64,000 bases of DNA from Cladorhizidae sp. MBARI D1340-BT2 (GCA_028752905.1 JAQNBH010000010.1:24488244-24552243), one strand, 5' to 3'; positions 33,524 to 45,987 are shown, numbered from the stretch's first letter. The notes: generated by a model not told the origin, from the sequence alone. A program made the numbers and translations.

Positions 33524-33596
33524 ATGGGCACTGGATTAAAAGCGGGTAGAACATGGAATATGTTTATGATTCTCGGCCTGATCTTTGGTGTAGTTG
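33524..33596 (+). CDS. Candidate first exon encoding a signal peptide or membrane anchor
   Basis: ATG at 33,524 is followed by 24 codons with a basic patch (KAGR) and a hydrophobic run MFMILGLIFGVVG. It ends after the first base of a codon at an excellent donor G|GTGAGT. This is the shape of a signal-peptide exon of a secreted or membrane protein. The open frame extends upstream to 33,323, but the later Met gives the sensible signal peptide. The next phase-compatible exon I see is at 35,163. Support is splice sites plus hydrophobicity only; no family recognised. Confidence 0.4.
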
Positions 33597-33807
33597 GTGA
33601 GTGTGCAATATCAAAACCCAATATTTCGCTAAATTGTATGCTCCATAATAGTATATTCACTCCTTGGTAATTCAGCTCTGTAATTTAACATTCAAATCTT
33701 GAACTGTCAGTGGGCCAGTTATATAGCTGAACTGGACCAATGAAAGTACTTATGCAATCCTGCAGTTCTTCTTAAGGGAACTTTTTTCACACTACAGGTA
33801 GAAATAG

Positions 33808-34185
33808 TAACACTGGGAACAAAGTGAAAATTCACAGCAATTATAATACAATGTGCTTGTCTTTATGGTTGGCTATGTACTCTTCCAACCATTCCGCTGA
33901 GTATCTTTCATCACACAATCATGGCATTCCTTAATCCTCAGTCTTTCCTGCTCAGCACACAGTTTGGTAATATTAAATAAAATAGCAGTTAATCGCTTGA
34001 GAGAGAAGAGGTTGTTCAGTAAGGTCCGACTCATTTGTAGTGTAGGGTTTTACATGTATGGGAGCTTATGAAGCCACATGGTTAATGCTGTCATCTTGTA
34101 CTATTTTGACAAAACTACAGCAAAGATGAGAGCAGCATCATTTTTGGATAAATGATAGCAATAACATGAGAATGAATTCTAAAAC
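33808..34185. repeat. Direct repeat, copy 2
   Basis: Second copy of 31,420-31,785. It lies in what would be the first intron of the candidate gene starting at 33,524. Confidence 0.9.
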
Positions 34186-35162
34186 ACTTGATGGAATTTA
34201 TAATATTTGTAGTTTTAACTTTTCTCCTCCAAAATAAAGGCCTTTCATATAATGAGATTGCAAATACAAACTGTAGTTTCATGTATGAGTCAGCTCCTTT
34301 GAGGTAAATAACTACATCGTACTATGTCCCACTAAATCTACAACAAAATATATGCCAAAGAAATCCATCCAGGAGTGACTCCTTTCTCAAGAACGAAAGC
34401 AATTGTAGGTAGTCACTAGTGTTTGTTCAGCTTTCCTCTGCTTAAGGGCGGCCTCAAAATTAGGGGATGTTGATCCCAGCCCCTCCTACTCCAGCACTGC
34501 TGCATTGTTAACAGCATTGTTAACATACACATAGCATGAATGCATTATTGTTTGCTTTTTATTGGTCAGGAACTTATCAGGTAAAGGAATAACATTAAAT
34601 CAACAGGATGCAAAGCAAGTGGAGAAGAACTAGAACTTCAGCTAGCTATATACATGTAGTTATAAGCCAAGAATAGAATTCGATCCATTTTTGGAGAGCA
34701 CACTGTGTTTGCTTACTTTGTCACATTTTTGCACCTATGAATATCTCATTTTCATTTTGTAGACTAAAGCTCCCTCTAGCCACAGGTAACAAGCTAGCAC
34801 TTTTCAATCAGGAACCACAACTACTGTCAGTTCAGGCACTCTGATTTTGAGGTACCCCCTTGGCTGCATGTAACTTTGGCATAGCATAGTTACCTCTCCT
34901 ATTCAAGTCTCCTCTATTACTACCACCATCGATCCAGAGAGTTGAAATTCATAATTCTGTTATGGAAGTTCGTATTCAAAACACGAGTCTTCACCACACA
35001 TGACATGCTATTATTACAGGTTGACACTAGCAATCGTTAAGTAAAAATGGAGTATTTTGTTATGGTGGGTTGTTTTTCAGGCATTTATTTTTGTTGTTAA
35101 ACATTTTGCTGTTACTTACTCAATAACTTTTTTGCTATTGCATTTCTCTATCCTCTCTGCAG
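34186..35162. other. Non-coding; candidate intron
   Basis: AT-rich DNA with no recognised gene. It ends in a pyrimidine-rich stretch TTTCTCTATCCTCTCTGCAG, a strong acceptor for the small exon that follows. Confidence 0.4.
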
Positions 35163-35192
35163 CATCCTCAAATGCTCAATCAACAACTGATG
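35163..35192 (+). CDS. Candidate 30-nt second exon, Ser/Thr-rich
   Basis: Thirty bases sit between CTCTCTGCAG| and G|GTGAGT. Read in the phase left by the exon at 33,524 they encode A-S-S-N-A-Q-S-T-T-D and leave phase 1 again, so the exon is symmetric. Ser/Thr-rich composition matches the candidate exons of the downstream array. RNA evidence would decide. Confidence 0.35.
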
Positions 35193-38046
35193 GTGAGTTG
35201 TAAATAAGTACAAAGTTAACATTACTATATTAAGTCAAGTCTGAAGGCTGGTTTGTGACATGACACACTGGCCAAGCTTACAACAATCAAGACACTTGAA
35301 ATATTTCTTGTTCATCTAGCATGCTAGCAATTAGGCCAAAGACCATAGGAGTCATTTTAGCTTTTAGCTAGCTGGTCTTTTAAACTCAAGTACAGCAGGC
35401 AATGGTTTTCGCTCAGAGCACTTCTAGTTTAATTTTTCGTCGATGGTGATGACACTGGACTGTAATCCTCACCTTTAAGCAACTGTGATGCTATTTTAGT
35501 AGAGTAGGATTAGATACAGCCTCACTAGCCAGAAACTGAGTTGTATTTCAACATGTGAGCTTTGGCAACTCTTTTGGTAGTGATTTCCACCTTTGGGGGT
35601 TATATTCATTATTAGCCATAAAGAGACAATATTTAACATTTAGTACACTGCACATATCAGCAGAAGACATGTCTTGTAGCTATTCTTGGCGACTTATGTA
35701 GAGTCAGCTACAGCTTCCTTCGAGGTCTTGTTAACAGTTGCACAGGAGCGAGAACTCCACAAACTGGACAGCAAAACTGAATCATTCGTTCTGATTATAA
35801 TACACATGCATTAGCCTATTTCCATCATGAAAGACAACGCACTGGATAGTTCTGCAATCGAGAAAGAGAGTATTCATTGGCATATATTGGAATATCTGGA
35901 GCCTTCTGGTTAAAAAAAATTCAATGATTGGATCTATTGCCTGGTAGTTGTATGAGTGGGAAACATGAATACATAGAAATACGGAACCAAAGCCCACTAC
36001 GAGTCTTATAATGACCATAACCATTCCTTAGGCAACTATGAAGCTGCTGAGATGTGAGTTTTGGATTTGATGTTTTGCTGTCTGCCATTTAAAAATGTTG
36101 GGTTGTCAAACCAATATTGGTGGTACACGTACAACTGCTGCAGGTGTTGCACTGAAGGTGAGGCATTGATTATTATCACATCAAATGCAGCAATACTTCA
36201 ACAACAGCCATCAGCAATACAAAATAGTTGATGAAACATTGACGCTGCTCATATTCATTCATCAATGGCATTTTTGTGTTGTCCTGCAGTATTCAGTACT
36301 ATAGATATACATAACTCTGTTGCTGGGTGCCCATATTAGAGCAAGAACAACAACATAATCTGAACTTAGGTTAGCTATGCAGTATAGTGATCTTTCAACA
36401 TAGTGCTTGAGTTGAGTTGCTTATGAAGGCTATAGCCACTAAGAGTTGCTGTAGTCCTAGCAGCTGCTACAAACACTGAACAAGACCACAGATGAAAACT
36501 TAACATTAACAACTAGTTTTGATGGGGAATCCTCTGGTACACACACACAAACACACATACACACACACATGCACACAACAACCAAGGGCGAGAGAAAATT
36601 TTATTGATGCGCTGACAACTGCATTAACAGAGTAGTTAAAAATACAATATATCAACAACAAAGTGCTGTGTTGACACAAGATCTTGAGAACTCAAACAGG
36701 TTGGAAGCTTCTTCATATCACAGTGCACATACAGACACTCAATAAACTATTCTTTTAAACTATACACATTCATAACTCAGCATAAATGCAATCAACACCA
36801 AAGCATTCACAACACAATCTCTCCTGCACAAACATACGCAATGGCTATTCACAAGCAACCGATACTGGAGAATACCTATTCATGCACGTCACTACAACAT
36901 CCATTGTTCCCAGTACATTCCACAGTTATGTTGGTGGGTAAATCCAATCACACTGCAACATTTTGTAATATAACATATAGATACGTTACATTGTGTCAAA
37001 TAACAATATTAAAATGTTTACTGATTGTAGCTTCCCTAAAATGTGCACATTTTTGGTTAGACTTTGTTCAATGGCGTCTGACTACACTGTTCTTGAACAC
37101 CAGTGCTGTTTCATGACCCATGATTGTTTCGTATATTATTGCATTCCTGATTCTATATTTAAAGCTGGTTCTATATAATGTCAGATTTATGTGATGGTAG
37201 CTAATAGGGTTAATATATCTTTTATTTTGAGTTTTTGATTAAGGTGAAAGTGAGGTGTTGTCCTTATGACATCCAGAGCTTAGAATTAAATATTTCTCAT
37301 GTTGGTTTAGACCGTGTCAGTTGATTTAATAATTAATTGTTGCTGATATTTTCTTGATTGTTTTATAAGTGCTAATAGGCAAGTGAAGCAAGCCCTCAGT
37401 GGGAAATTGGTAGTATTGCTGCACGTTGCATTTATCTATGATTCTATGTTTGTACTTGTGTATTCACAGTTTGTTTACCCATAAAAAATATAAATGTGGG
37501 CATATATAATAGTGGCCAGTAATAGTGGTCAGTGTGAAGAGAATGATTGGGAGAACTGCCTAGCAGCAGATTTCAAGTTAAACTTGCCTGGCTGCACTGC
37601 ACAGTCAAGTGAATATATAGCCAGTGCACTTTCTTACCAGATAGCAGAACACAAGTCAGCCAGAAATAGGATAAGCAAGAAACCAAAATCCTAATGAACC
37701 TCCATAAGCCCTCCAAAGTTACCTCCCCCATCTGCTATCACAAAACATAAAAAAATAATTGACTGCATGGATGGGTGAGAACAAGATGCATGGTTAATAT
37801 ATAACTGACATGAAAGAATAATGGGCAATTACTTGGTCCATCAATGTGCACTAGGTTTCTTTTTTTCTGCTCACTACTCAATGCGTAACATTTGGATTTT
37901 TTATTTTTTAGTTTAGTCCTTCAACCTGTTAAATCCATAGCTTTGAAAGTGAGGCTAATGGGCCAATTTATAAAAATTTACAACTATAATTCTTAAATAT
38001 TTCAAACTATTCACATAATTGCTCTATTAGAAATGCCCTTCCAATC
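35193..38046. other. No gene firmly recognised; candidate intron with simple repeats
   Basis: AT-rich. A short (CA)n tract at 36,540-36,578. An open frame of 66 codons at 37,494-37,694 has no recognisable motif. Other small exons of the candidate gene may be here, but none has clear support. Confidence 0.4.
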
Positions 38047-38252
38047 CTCCAATTATAAACCGGTGCTCCAATTATAACCACAGAGGCAAAAAGCAATAAG
38101 ATACCACCCATTAAACTGAGAACTGGAAAGAAGGATAAAAAATCTGGGAGAAAAAATATTGGGAATGTTCTGGGCACAAATAGGAATTGAACACTTGCTT
38201 TCTGCTTTCAAGGCACCACTACTCAACTGTCTGAGCCATAGGCATCCTAACC
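38047..38252 (-). mobile_element. tRNA-derived SINE
   Basis: Read on the minus strand from about 38,248: TGGCTCAGACAGTTGAGTAG resembles a tRNA A box, and about 35 bases later GTGTTCAATTCC resembles a B box (GTTCAATTC). The tRNA-like head is followed by a body and a terminal repeat of ATAATTGGAG (twice, 38,048-38,078). These boxes would be an internal RNA polymerase III promoter. Length about 200 bases fits a SINE. The parent tRNA is not assigned. Confidence 0.7.
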
Positions 38253-38355
38253 TTATTAATTCCCCCAAACAGGTACTTGAACTCCATTACAGCTGTTGCT
38301 CTTCTAATTGTAACCACCCTTCGAATCAGGTAGATGAACAGAAGTAAATAGTAAC

Positions 38356-38421
38356 CGAGGTTCCTATTAAAGAATATATGGTTCCTATTAGAGAATATAC
38401 GGTTCATATTAGAGAATATAT
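38356..38421. repeat. Short tandem repeat, about 23 bp x 3
   Basis: GGTTCCTATTAGAGAATATA and close variants occur three times head to tail. No further meaning seen. Confidence 0.85.
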
Positions 38422-39117
38422 GATGGTAAGGGAACCAGCTTGATTGAGATAAGCAGAACTAAAACTATGCATGATTTTCACATCAGTTATGTTGTTTTGT
38501 TTTTTTAGAAATAAATCTACCAGTGAGAGGGTTAATTGTTAACAGTGAGAGGGTTATTGTTTACTTATACATGTTACTCTTTCAAGTTGAAGTATTTAAA
38601 TATCTTGGAGGCAATGGGGTAAATCTTTGTTGTCGTTCAAATGAAACTCTTGTTACAATAGTAGATGTAAAAATTAGATTTCAGTTATCATATTTCTTTT
38701 AATTGTGAGCAGGCTAATTGAGCAGGCTATAATATTTTTATTTTAATATTTAACCTGTTGAAACCACAACTCTTGTGACTTCTCCATCTGAAGTTGATGC
38801 ATTGTCGACAGATTGAGACCAAATATATTTATGACATTTGCATTACGACTGCAGAAAATTTATGCAATTGCACTTTTTAGGTGAAGTATTCAAATATGCT
38901 TGGAGGAAATAAAAGAATCCTTAGTTTATTTCATTCTGACCATACTAATTGAAATAACATTATTAATTGTTGTGTTTTTTTAGTTCTAATTTCTAATAAT
39001 TTATATAATATTTTATCGACAGATAACAATAATGTTAGTGCTGTCAATTTAATGTGCTGTCAATTTAATGTAAAAATTTACATACTCATTATTTAAATAT
39101 GCTTTAAGTCTTTCACC

Positions 39118-39570
39118 ACAATGCCGCCCCACGGCAGCATCGGAAATTTTATGTTGCTTGCCAATGCCACCGTAGCGGCGGCATCAGTTTTTAAACTCTC
39201 CAGATCGAACTACACCATAGCTAGCTCCTACAGAGTCATAAAATATTGCATACAACTCATTGGAAATGCTACTTTTCCATTTCTAGAGTCTAATAGGTAA
39301 CAAAAATTGCTAATTTTGTGGACATTTTTGCCTTTTTGTCCCTCTAAAAGACCCTGCTGGTCTCCAGTGATGAATTTCCCCCGCAACAACAGCATGTTTT
39401 TGTAGCTTTGTATGTTTACTTACAACAAAAGTTCACTTAATTGATAACAATTGATTTTCTCTCCTCCATGACATTTTTATGTAGATGTATCAAAATTGGT
39501 ATCAAAATTGGCCAAAATTAATTCCGCAAAATCGAATGCATTTTGGGGAAAAAATACGGCAGCATAAGGG
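39118..39570. mobile_element. MITE embedded in every array unit (family M, first copy)
   Basis: It is bounded by TTAA at 39,114-39,117 and 39,571-39,574. Ends are GCCTTTCACCACAAATGCC in most copies (this one has GTCTTTCACC) and, read inverted, CCCTTATGCTGCCGTATTTT. Length is 425-455 bp; a typical copy is 50,860-51,284. The other half of the unit has the uninterrupted AATATGCTTTAAGATTATTT, which serves as an empty site. The element therefore inserted at TTAA in one half before the array amplified. It has no transposase; its 60-66-codon minus-strand frames are repeats of the same non-coding sequence. Confidence 0.7.
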
Positions 39571-39680
39571 TTAAGATTTATCTTTCAATCAGCTTTGCAT
39601 TACCTTTAAATTTAATAATTCCATTTATTATGTTTTGGTTTAATAATAATTTGCATATTTTAATTTCAATCTTACACCTG

Positions 39681-39719
39681 TTCGTACCACAACTATTGTA
39701 ACTTCTCCATCTGAAGGTG
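39681..39719 (+). pseudogene. Decayed Thr/Ser-rich candidate exon in the array
   Basis: In each unit a stretch such as PVPTTTVVTSPSEG (39 bases, ending GAAG|GTGATG, a usable donor) appears, and its partner in the other half reads PVETTTLVTSPSEV with the donor changed. The acceptor position reads CTTACAC or TTTAAC, not AG, in all copies I checked. It therefore looks like a former phase 1-1 exon that lost its acceptor before amplification. The Thr/Ser/Pro content is mucin-like. Confidence 0.35.
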
Positions 39720-39904
39720 ACACATTATCGACAGATGCAACAACAAGGAGTTTAACAATTTTCATAACCAATATACTTAAAGATTATTTACCTTTAAATC
39801 AGGTTTGTTGTCCTAAAGCCCATTTAATGATAAATCTTAAAGTTTATTATGATGTAATCCAAAAGTAATTGTACAAAGTGTTAATATAATTATGTTTATT
39901 TTAG

Positions 39905-39952
39905 TGTTCGAAGTTTTTGAAAGCTCAAGCATTGTACCTTCATCAAGTATGG
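39905..39952 (+). CDS. Candidate 48-nt repeated exon (copy 1 of 17)
   Basis: A 48-base stretch follows a strong acceptor (TTTATTTTAG|) and ends at G|GTGAG. In phase 1 it encodes about VFEVVESSSIVPSSSMG and leaves phase 1. The 16 other copies are at 41,254; 43,511; 44,795; 47,667; 49,013; 50,291; 51,610; 52,973; 54,249; 55,571; 57,100; 58,373; 59,591; 60,937; 62,256 and 63,602 (start positions, each 48 nt). I see only substitutions (V/F, I/V, I/L, E/Q type) and no indel, stop or splice-site loss, although the intervening DNA has many indels. The exon could be skipped or included in any number without a frame change, and would give a Ser-rich repeat in a secreted protein. Not proved to be transcribed. 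Confidence 0.45.
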
Positions 39953-42507
39953 GTGAGACATTTCTAATTTTGCTATGACTGCAGAAAATTTAAACTATAA
40001 GGTGCTCTTATTCTTTTAAGGTCAAATATTCAAATATGCTTGAGGCCATAAGGGTTTATTTCACTTATCATATTTCTTTTAATTGTGAGCAGGCTATGAG
40101 CAGGTTATAATATTTAATATTTAACCTGTTGAAACCACAACTCTTGTGACTTCTCCATCTGAAGTTGATGCATTGTCGACAGATTGAGACCAAATGTATT
40201 TATGACATTTGCATTACGACTGCAGAAAATTTATGCAATTGCACTTTTTAGGTGAAGTATTCAAATATGCTTGGAGGAAATAAATGAATCCTTAGTTTAT
40301 TTCATTCTGACCATGCTAATTGAAATAACATTATTAATTGTTGTGTTTTTTTAGTTCTAATTTCTAATAATTTATATAATATTTTATCGACAGATAACAA
40401 TAATGTTAGTGCTGTCAATTTAATGTGCTGTCAATTTAATGTAAAAATTTACATACTCATTATTTAAATATGCTTTAAGCCTTTCACCACAAATGCCACC
40501 CCACCGCAGCATCGGAAATTTTATGTTGCTTGCCAATGCCACCGTAGCGGCGACATCAGTTTTTAAACTCTCCAGATCGAACTACACCATAGCTAGCTCC
40601 TACAGAGTCATAAAATATTGCACACAACTCATTGGAAGTGTACTTTTCCATTTCTAGAGTCTAATAGGTAACAAAAATTGCTAATTTTGTGGACATTTTG
40701 CCTTTTTGCCCCTCTAAAAGACCCTGCTGGTCCTCAGTGATGAATTTCCCCCCCAACAACAACATGTTTTTGTAGCTTTGTATGTTTACTGACAACAAAA
40801 GTTCACTTAATTGATAACAATTGATTTTCTCTCCTCCATGACATTTTTATGTAGATGTATCAAAATTGGCCAAAATTAATTCGGCAAAATCGAATGCATT
40901 TTGGGGTAAAAATACGGCAGCATAAGGGTTAAGATTTATCTTTCAATCAGCTCTGCATTACCTTTAAATTTAATAATTGCAGTTATTATTTTTTTGGTTT
41001 AATAATAATTTGCATATTTTAATTTCAATCTTACACCTGTTCCTACCACAACTGTTGTAACTTCTCCATCTGAAGGTGATGCATTATCGACAGATGCAAT
41101 TTTCATAACCAATATGCTTTAAGATTATTTACCTTTAAATCAGGTTTGTTGTTTGAAAACCCTTAAGCCTATTTAGTGATAAATCTTAAAGTTTATTATG
41201 ATGTAATCCAAAAGTAATTGTACAAAGTATTAATATAATTATGTTTATTTTAGTGTTCGAAGTTGTTGAAAGCTCAAGCATTGTACCTTCATCAAGTATG
41301 GGTGAGGCATTTTTAATTTTGCTATGACTGCAGAATATTTAAACTATAAGGTGCTCTTATTCTTTTAAGGTCAAATATTCAAATATGCTTGAGGCCATAA
41401 GGGTTTATTTCACTTACCATATTTCTTTTAATTGTGAGCAGGCTAATTGAGCAGGCTATAATATTTTTATTTTAATATTTAACCTGTTGAAACCACAACT
41501 CTTGTGACTTCTCCATCTGAAGTTGATGCATTGTCGACAGATTGAGACCAAATGTATTTATGACATTTGCATTACGACTGCAGAAAATTTATGCAATTGC
41601 ACTTTTTAGGTGAAGTATTCAAATATGCCTGAAGGAAATAAAAGAATCCTTAGTTTATTTCATTCTGACCATGCTAATTGAAATAACATTATTAACTGTT
41701 GTGGTTTTTTAGTTCTAATTTCTAATAACTTATATAATATTTTATCGACAGATACAACAATAATGTTAGTGCTGTCAATTTAATGTGCTGTCAATTTAAT
41801 GTAAAAATTTACATACTCATTATTTAAATATGCTTTAAGCCTTTCACCACAAATGCCGCCCCACAGCAGCGTTCAGAAATTTAATGTTGCTTGCCAATGC
41901 CACCGTAGTGGCGGCATCAGATTTTAACTCTCCAGATCGAACTACACCATAGCTAGCTCCTACAGTCATAAAATATTGCACACAACTCATTGGAAATGCT
42001 ACTTTTCCATTTCTAGAGTCTAATAGGTAACAAAAATTGCTACATTTTTGCCTTTTTGCCCCTCTAAAAGAACCTGCTGGTCTCCAGTGATGGATTTACC
42101 CACATGTTTTTGTAGGTTTGTATGTTTACTTACAACAAAAGTTCACTTAATTGATAACAATTGATTTTCTCTCCTCCATGACATTTTTATGTAGATGTAT
42201 CAAAATTGGTATCAAAATTGGCCAAAATTAATTCGGCAAAATCGAATGCATTTTGGGGAAAAAATATGGCAGCATAAGGGTTAAGATTTATCTTTCAATC
42301 AGCTTTGCATCACCTTTAAATTTAATAATTGCATTTATTATTTTTTGGTTTAATAATAATTTGCATATTTTAATTTCAATCTTACACCTGTTCCTACCAC
42401 AACTATTGTAACTTCTCCATCTGAAAGTGATGCATTATCGACAGATGCAACAACAAGGATTTTAACAATTTTCATAACCAATATGCTTAAAGATTATTTA
42501 CCTTTAA

Positions 42508-43399
42508 CCCTCTCATTGTCAATGGCGCCATACGGCGCCACGGCTTTGAAAAAGAAAAGAAAATATAAGCATTAGTCAATAGGCAATAATTTTTATATCA
42601 AAAGATAGTTGAATTCATACTCTATTTATACAAAAAGAATTACGGTGGTTGGACGGAGGAAAGTTAATGAAATTATATTTAAAACACGAACGATTTTCAG
42701 TCGTACGATATCAACGAGACTGTCAATAGCTGAAATTATTTCCCAAGTGACTAGAGCAGCTTTGGACATTTCTTGTGATGAATCAAGTGACGAAGAATGT
42801 GAAGGCATCCATTCCTACCTCGGAGATAGTCGTGTGCAATGCAAATACTGCAATGTTCACCTTTGGATTATGGAGAGATCGGAATTGTTTCCATGCGTTC
42901 CACAACTTGGTTTACTTTTGCCACAGACACTGATTTCACCTCAAACTTCACCCAAAATGTCTTTTGATTACATTAGGTCAAACAATTATATCAAATGTTT
43001 ACTGAATGTTGTATTGACAAAGTTCTTATTGATAAATAAGGAAATTTTTGTGGTCGATTTATGAAGACCTTATTATGGGTTGGCATAACTTTTGTATAGT
43101 AATGTATATTCCTACGTTCTTAGATGCAAAACAAAGGATAAGGATAGAGCTATCTTATGAGCTATATATCGATTCCATAACATGAACTATGGAGAAGTTA
43201 TGACACTCCAAATCATGACTATTGTTTGCATAATTATATTCATAGTATGTGGTCAGTTTGTGGTCACACCTTTTGACCACAACTTCTAAAACAATCATGC
43301 TATCACATGACCAAATGGTAAATGGTTCAGCTAAATATCTGATTTGATATTAATTTTTTAATGTGAAAATAATTCTCCATAATGCCGACAGTGAGAGGG
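42508..43399 (+). mobile_element. piggyBac-like non-autonomous element (family Z) in one array unit
   Basis: Terminal repeats are CCCTCTCATTGTC at the left and GACAGTGAGAGGG at the right, flanked by TTAA (42,504-42,507 and 43,400-43,403). Neighbouring units read ACCTTTAAATCAGG without interruption, giving the exact empty site. The left end continues with a GGCGCCATACGGCGCC palindrome. An open frame at 42,609-43,064 is described separately. Total 892 bp. Confidence 0.9.
42609..43064 (+). pseudogene. Possible N-terminal remnant of a piggyBac transposase in family Z
   Basis: Within 151 codons, residues about 40-75 include SIAEIISQVTRAALDISCDE followed by an acidic run (SSDEEC), like the acidic N-terminus of many piggyBac transposases. 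No DDE core follows. The rest shows no recognisable motif, apart from a CKYCNVHLW pair of cysteines near residue 80. The upstream region may be non-coding. Low confidence. Confidence 0.35.
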
Positions 43400-45987
43400 T
43401 TAAATCAGGTTTGTTGTCCTAAAGCCCATTTAATGATAAATCTTAAAGTTTATTATGATGTAAACCAAAAGTAATTTTACAAAGTGTTAATATAATTATG
43501 TTTATTTTAGTATTCGAAGTTGTTGAAAGCTCAAGCATTCTACCTTCATCAAGTATGGGTGAGGCATTTTTAATTTTGCTATGACTGCAGAAAATTTAAA
43601 CTATAAGGTGCTCTTATTCTTTTAAGGTCAAATATTCTAATAATTATGGTTGAGGCCATAAGGGTTTATTTCACTTATCATATTTCTTTTAATTGTGAGC
43701 AGGCTAATTGAGCAGGCTATAATATTTTAATTTTAATATTTAACCTGTTGAAATCACAACTCTTGTGACTTATGACATTTGCATTACGACTGCAGAAAAT
43801 TTATGCAATTGCACTTTTTAGGTGAAGTATTCAAATATGCTTGGAGGAAATAAAAGAATCCTTAGTTTATTTCATTGTGACCATGCTAATTGAAATAACA
43901 TTATTAATTGTTGTGGTTTTTTAGTTCTAATTTCTAATAATTTATATAATATTTTATCGACAGATACAACAATAATGTTAGTGCTGTCAATTTAATGTAA
44001 CAATTTACATACCCATTATTTAAATATGCTGTAAGCCTTTCACCACAGATGCCGCCCCATGGCAGCATCGGAAATTTTATGTTGCTTGCCAATGCCACCG
44101 TAGCAGCGGCATCAGTTTTTAAACTCTTCAGATCGAACTACACCATAGCTAGCTCCTACAGAGTCATAAAATATTGCACACAACTCATTGGAAGTGCTAC
44201 TTTTCCATTTCTAGAGTCTAATAGGTAACAAAAATTGCTAATTTTGTGCCTTTTTGCCCCTCTAAAAGACCCTGCTGGTCCCCAGTAATGAATTTCCCCC
44301 CCAACAACAACATGTTTTTGTAGCTTTGTATGTTTACTGACAAAACAAAAGTTCACTTAATTGCCTCCATGACATTTTTATGTAGATGTATCAAAATTGG
44401 CCAAAATTAATTCGGCAAAATCGAATTCATTTTGGGGGGAAAATACGGCAGCATAAGGGTTAAGATTTATCTTTCAACCAGCTCTGCATTACCTTTAAAT
44501 TTAATAATTGCAGTTATTATTTTTTGGTTTATTAATAATTTGCATATTTTAATTTCAATCTTACACCTGTTCCTACCACAACTGTTGTAACTTCTCCATC
44601 TGAAGGTGATGCATTATCGACAGATGCAATTTTCATAACCAATATGCTTTAAGATTATTTACCTTTAAATCAGGTTTGTTGTTTCAAAACCCTAAAGCCC
44701 ATTTAATGATAAATCTTAAAGTTTATTATGATGTAATCCAAAAGTAATCCAAAAGTAATTGTACAAAGTATTAATATAATTATGTTTATTTTAGTGTTCG
44801 AAGTTTTTGAAAGCTCAAGCATTGTACCGTCATCAAGTATGGGTGAGGCATTTTTAATTTTGCTATGACTGCAGAAAATTTAAACTATAAGGTGCTCTTA
44901 TTCTTTTAAGGTCAAATATTCAAATATGCTTGAGGCCATAAGGGTTTATTTCACTTATCATATTTCTTTTAATTGTGAGCAGGCTAATTGAGCAGGCTAT
45001 AATATTTTTATTTTAATATTTAACCTGTTGAAACCACAACTCTTGTGACTTCTCCATCTGAAGTTGATGCATTGTCGACAGATTGAGACCAAATGTATTT
45101 ATGACATTTGCATTACGACTGCAGAAAATTTATGCAATTGCACTTTTTAGGTGAAGTATTCAAATATGCTTGAATAAAAGAATCCTTAGTTTATTTCATT
45201 CTGACCATGCTAATTGAAATAACATTATTAACTGTTGTGGTTTTTTAGTTCTAATTTCTAATAACTTATATAATATTTTATCGACAGATACAACAATAAT
45301 GTTAGTGCTGTCAATTTAATGTGCTGTCAATTTAATGTAAAAATTTACATACTCATTATTTAAATATGCTTTAAGCCTTTCACCACAAATGCCGCCCCAC
45401 GGCAGCATCGGAAATTTTATGTTGCTTGCCAATGCCACCGTAGTGGCGGCATCAGTTTTTAAACTCTCCAGATCGAACTACACCATAGCTAGCTCCTACA
45501 GAGTCATAAAATATTGCACACAACTCATTGGAAGTGTACTTTTCCATTTCTAGAGTCTAATAGGTAACAAAAATTGCTAATTTTGCCTTTTTGCCCCTCT
45601 AAAAGACCCTGCTGGTCTCCAGTGATGAATTTCCCCCCCAACAACAACATGTTTTTGTAGCTTTGTATGTTTACTGACAACAAAAGTTCACTTAAATGCC
45701 TCCATGACATTTTTATGTAGATGTATCAAAATTGGCCAAAATTAATTTGGCAAAATCGAATGCATTTTGGGGTAAAAATACGGCAGTATAAGGGTTAAGA
45801 TTTATCTTTCAATCAGCTCTGCATTACCTTTAAATTTAATAATTGCAGTTATTATTTTTTGGTTTAATAATAATTTGCATATTTTAATATCAATCTTACA
45901 CCTGTTCCTACCACAACTGTTGTAACTTCTCCATCTGAAGGTGATGCATTATCGACAGATGCAATTTTCATAACCAATATGCTTTAA

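Noticed and set aside
37494..37694. 66-codon open frame
   Set aside because: No motif, no splice or promoter evidence, and ordinary length for chance in this composition.
38175..38250. Functional tRNA gene on the minus strand
   Set aside because: Box motifs are present but the acceptor stem does not close and a 130-base body follows, which fits a SINE.
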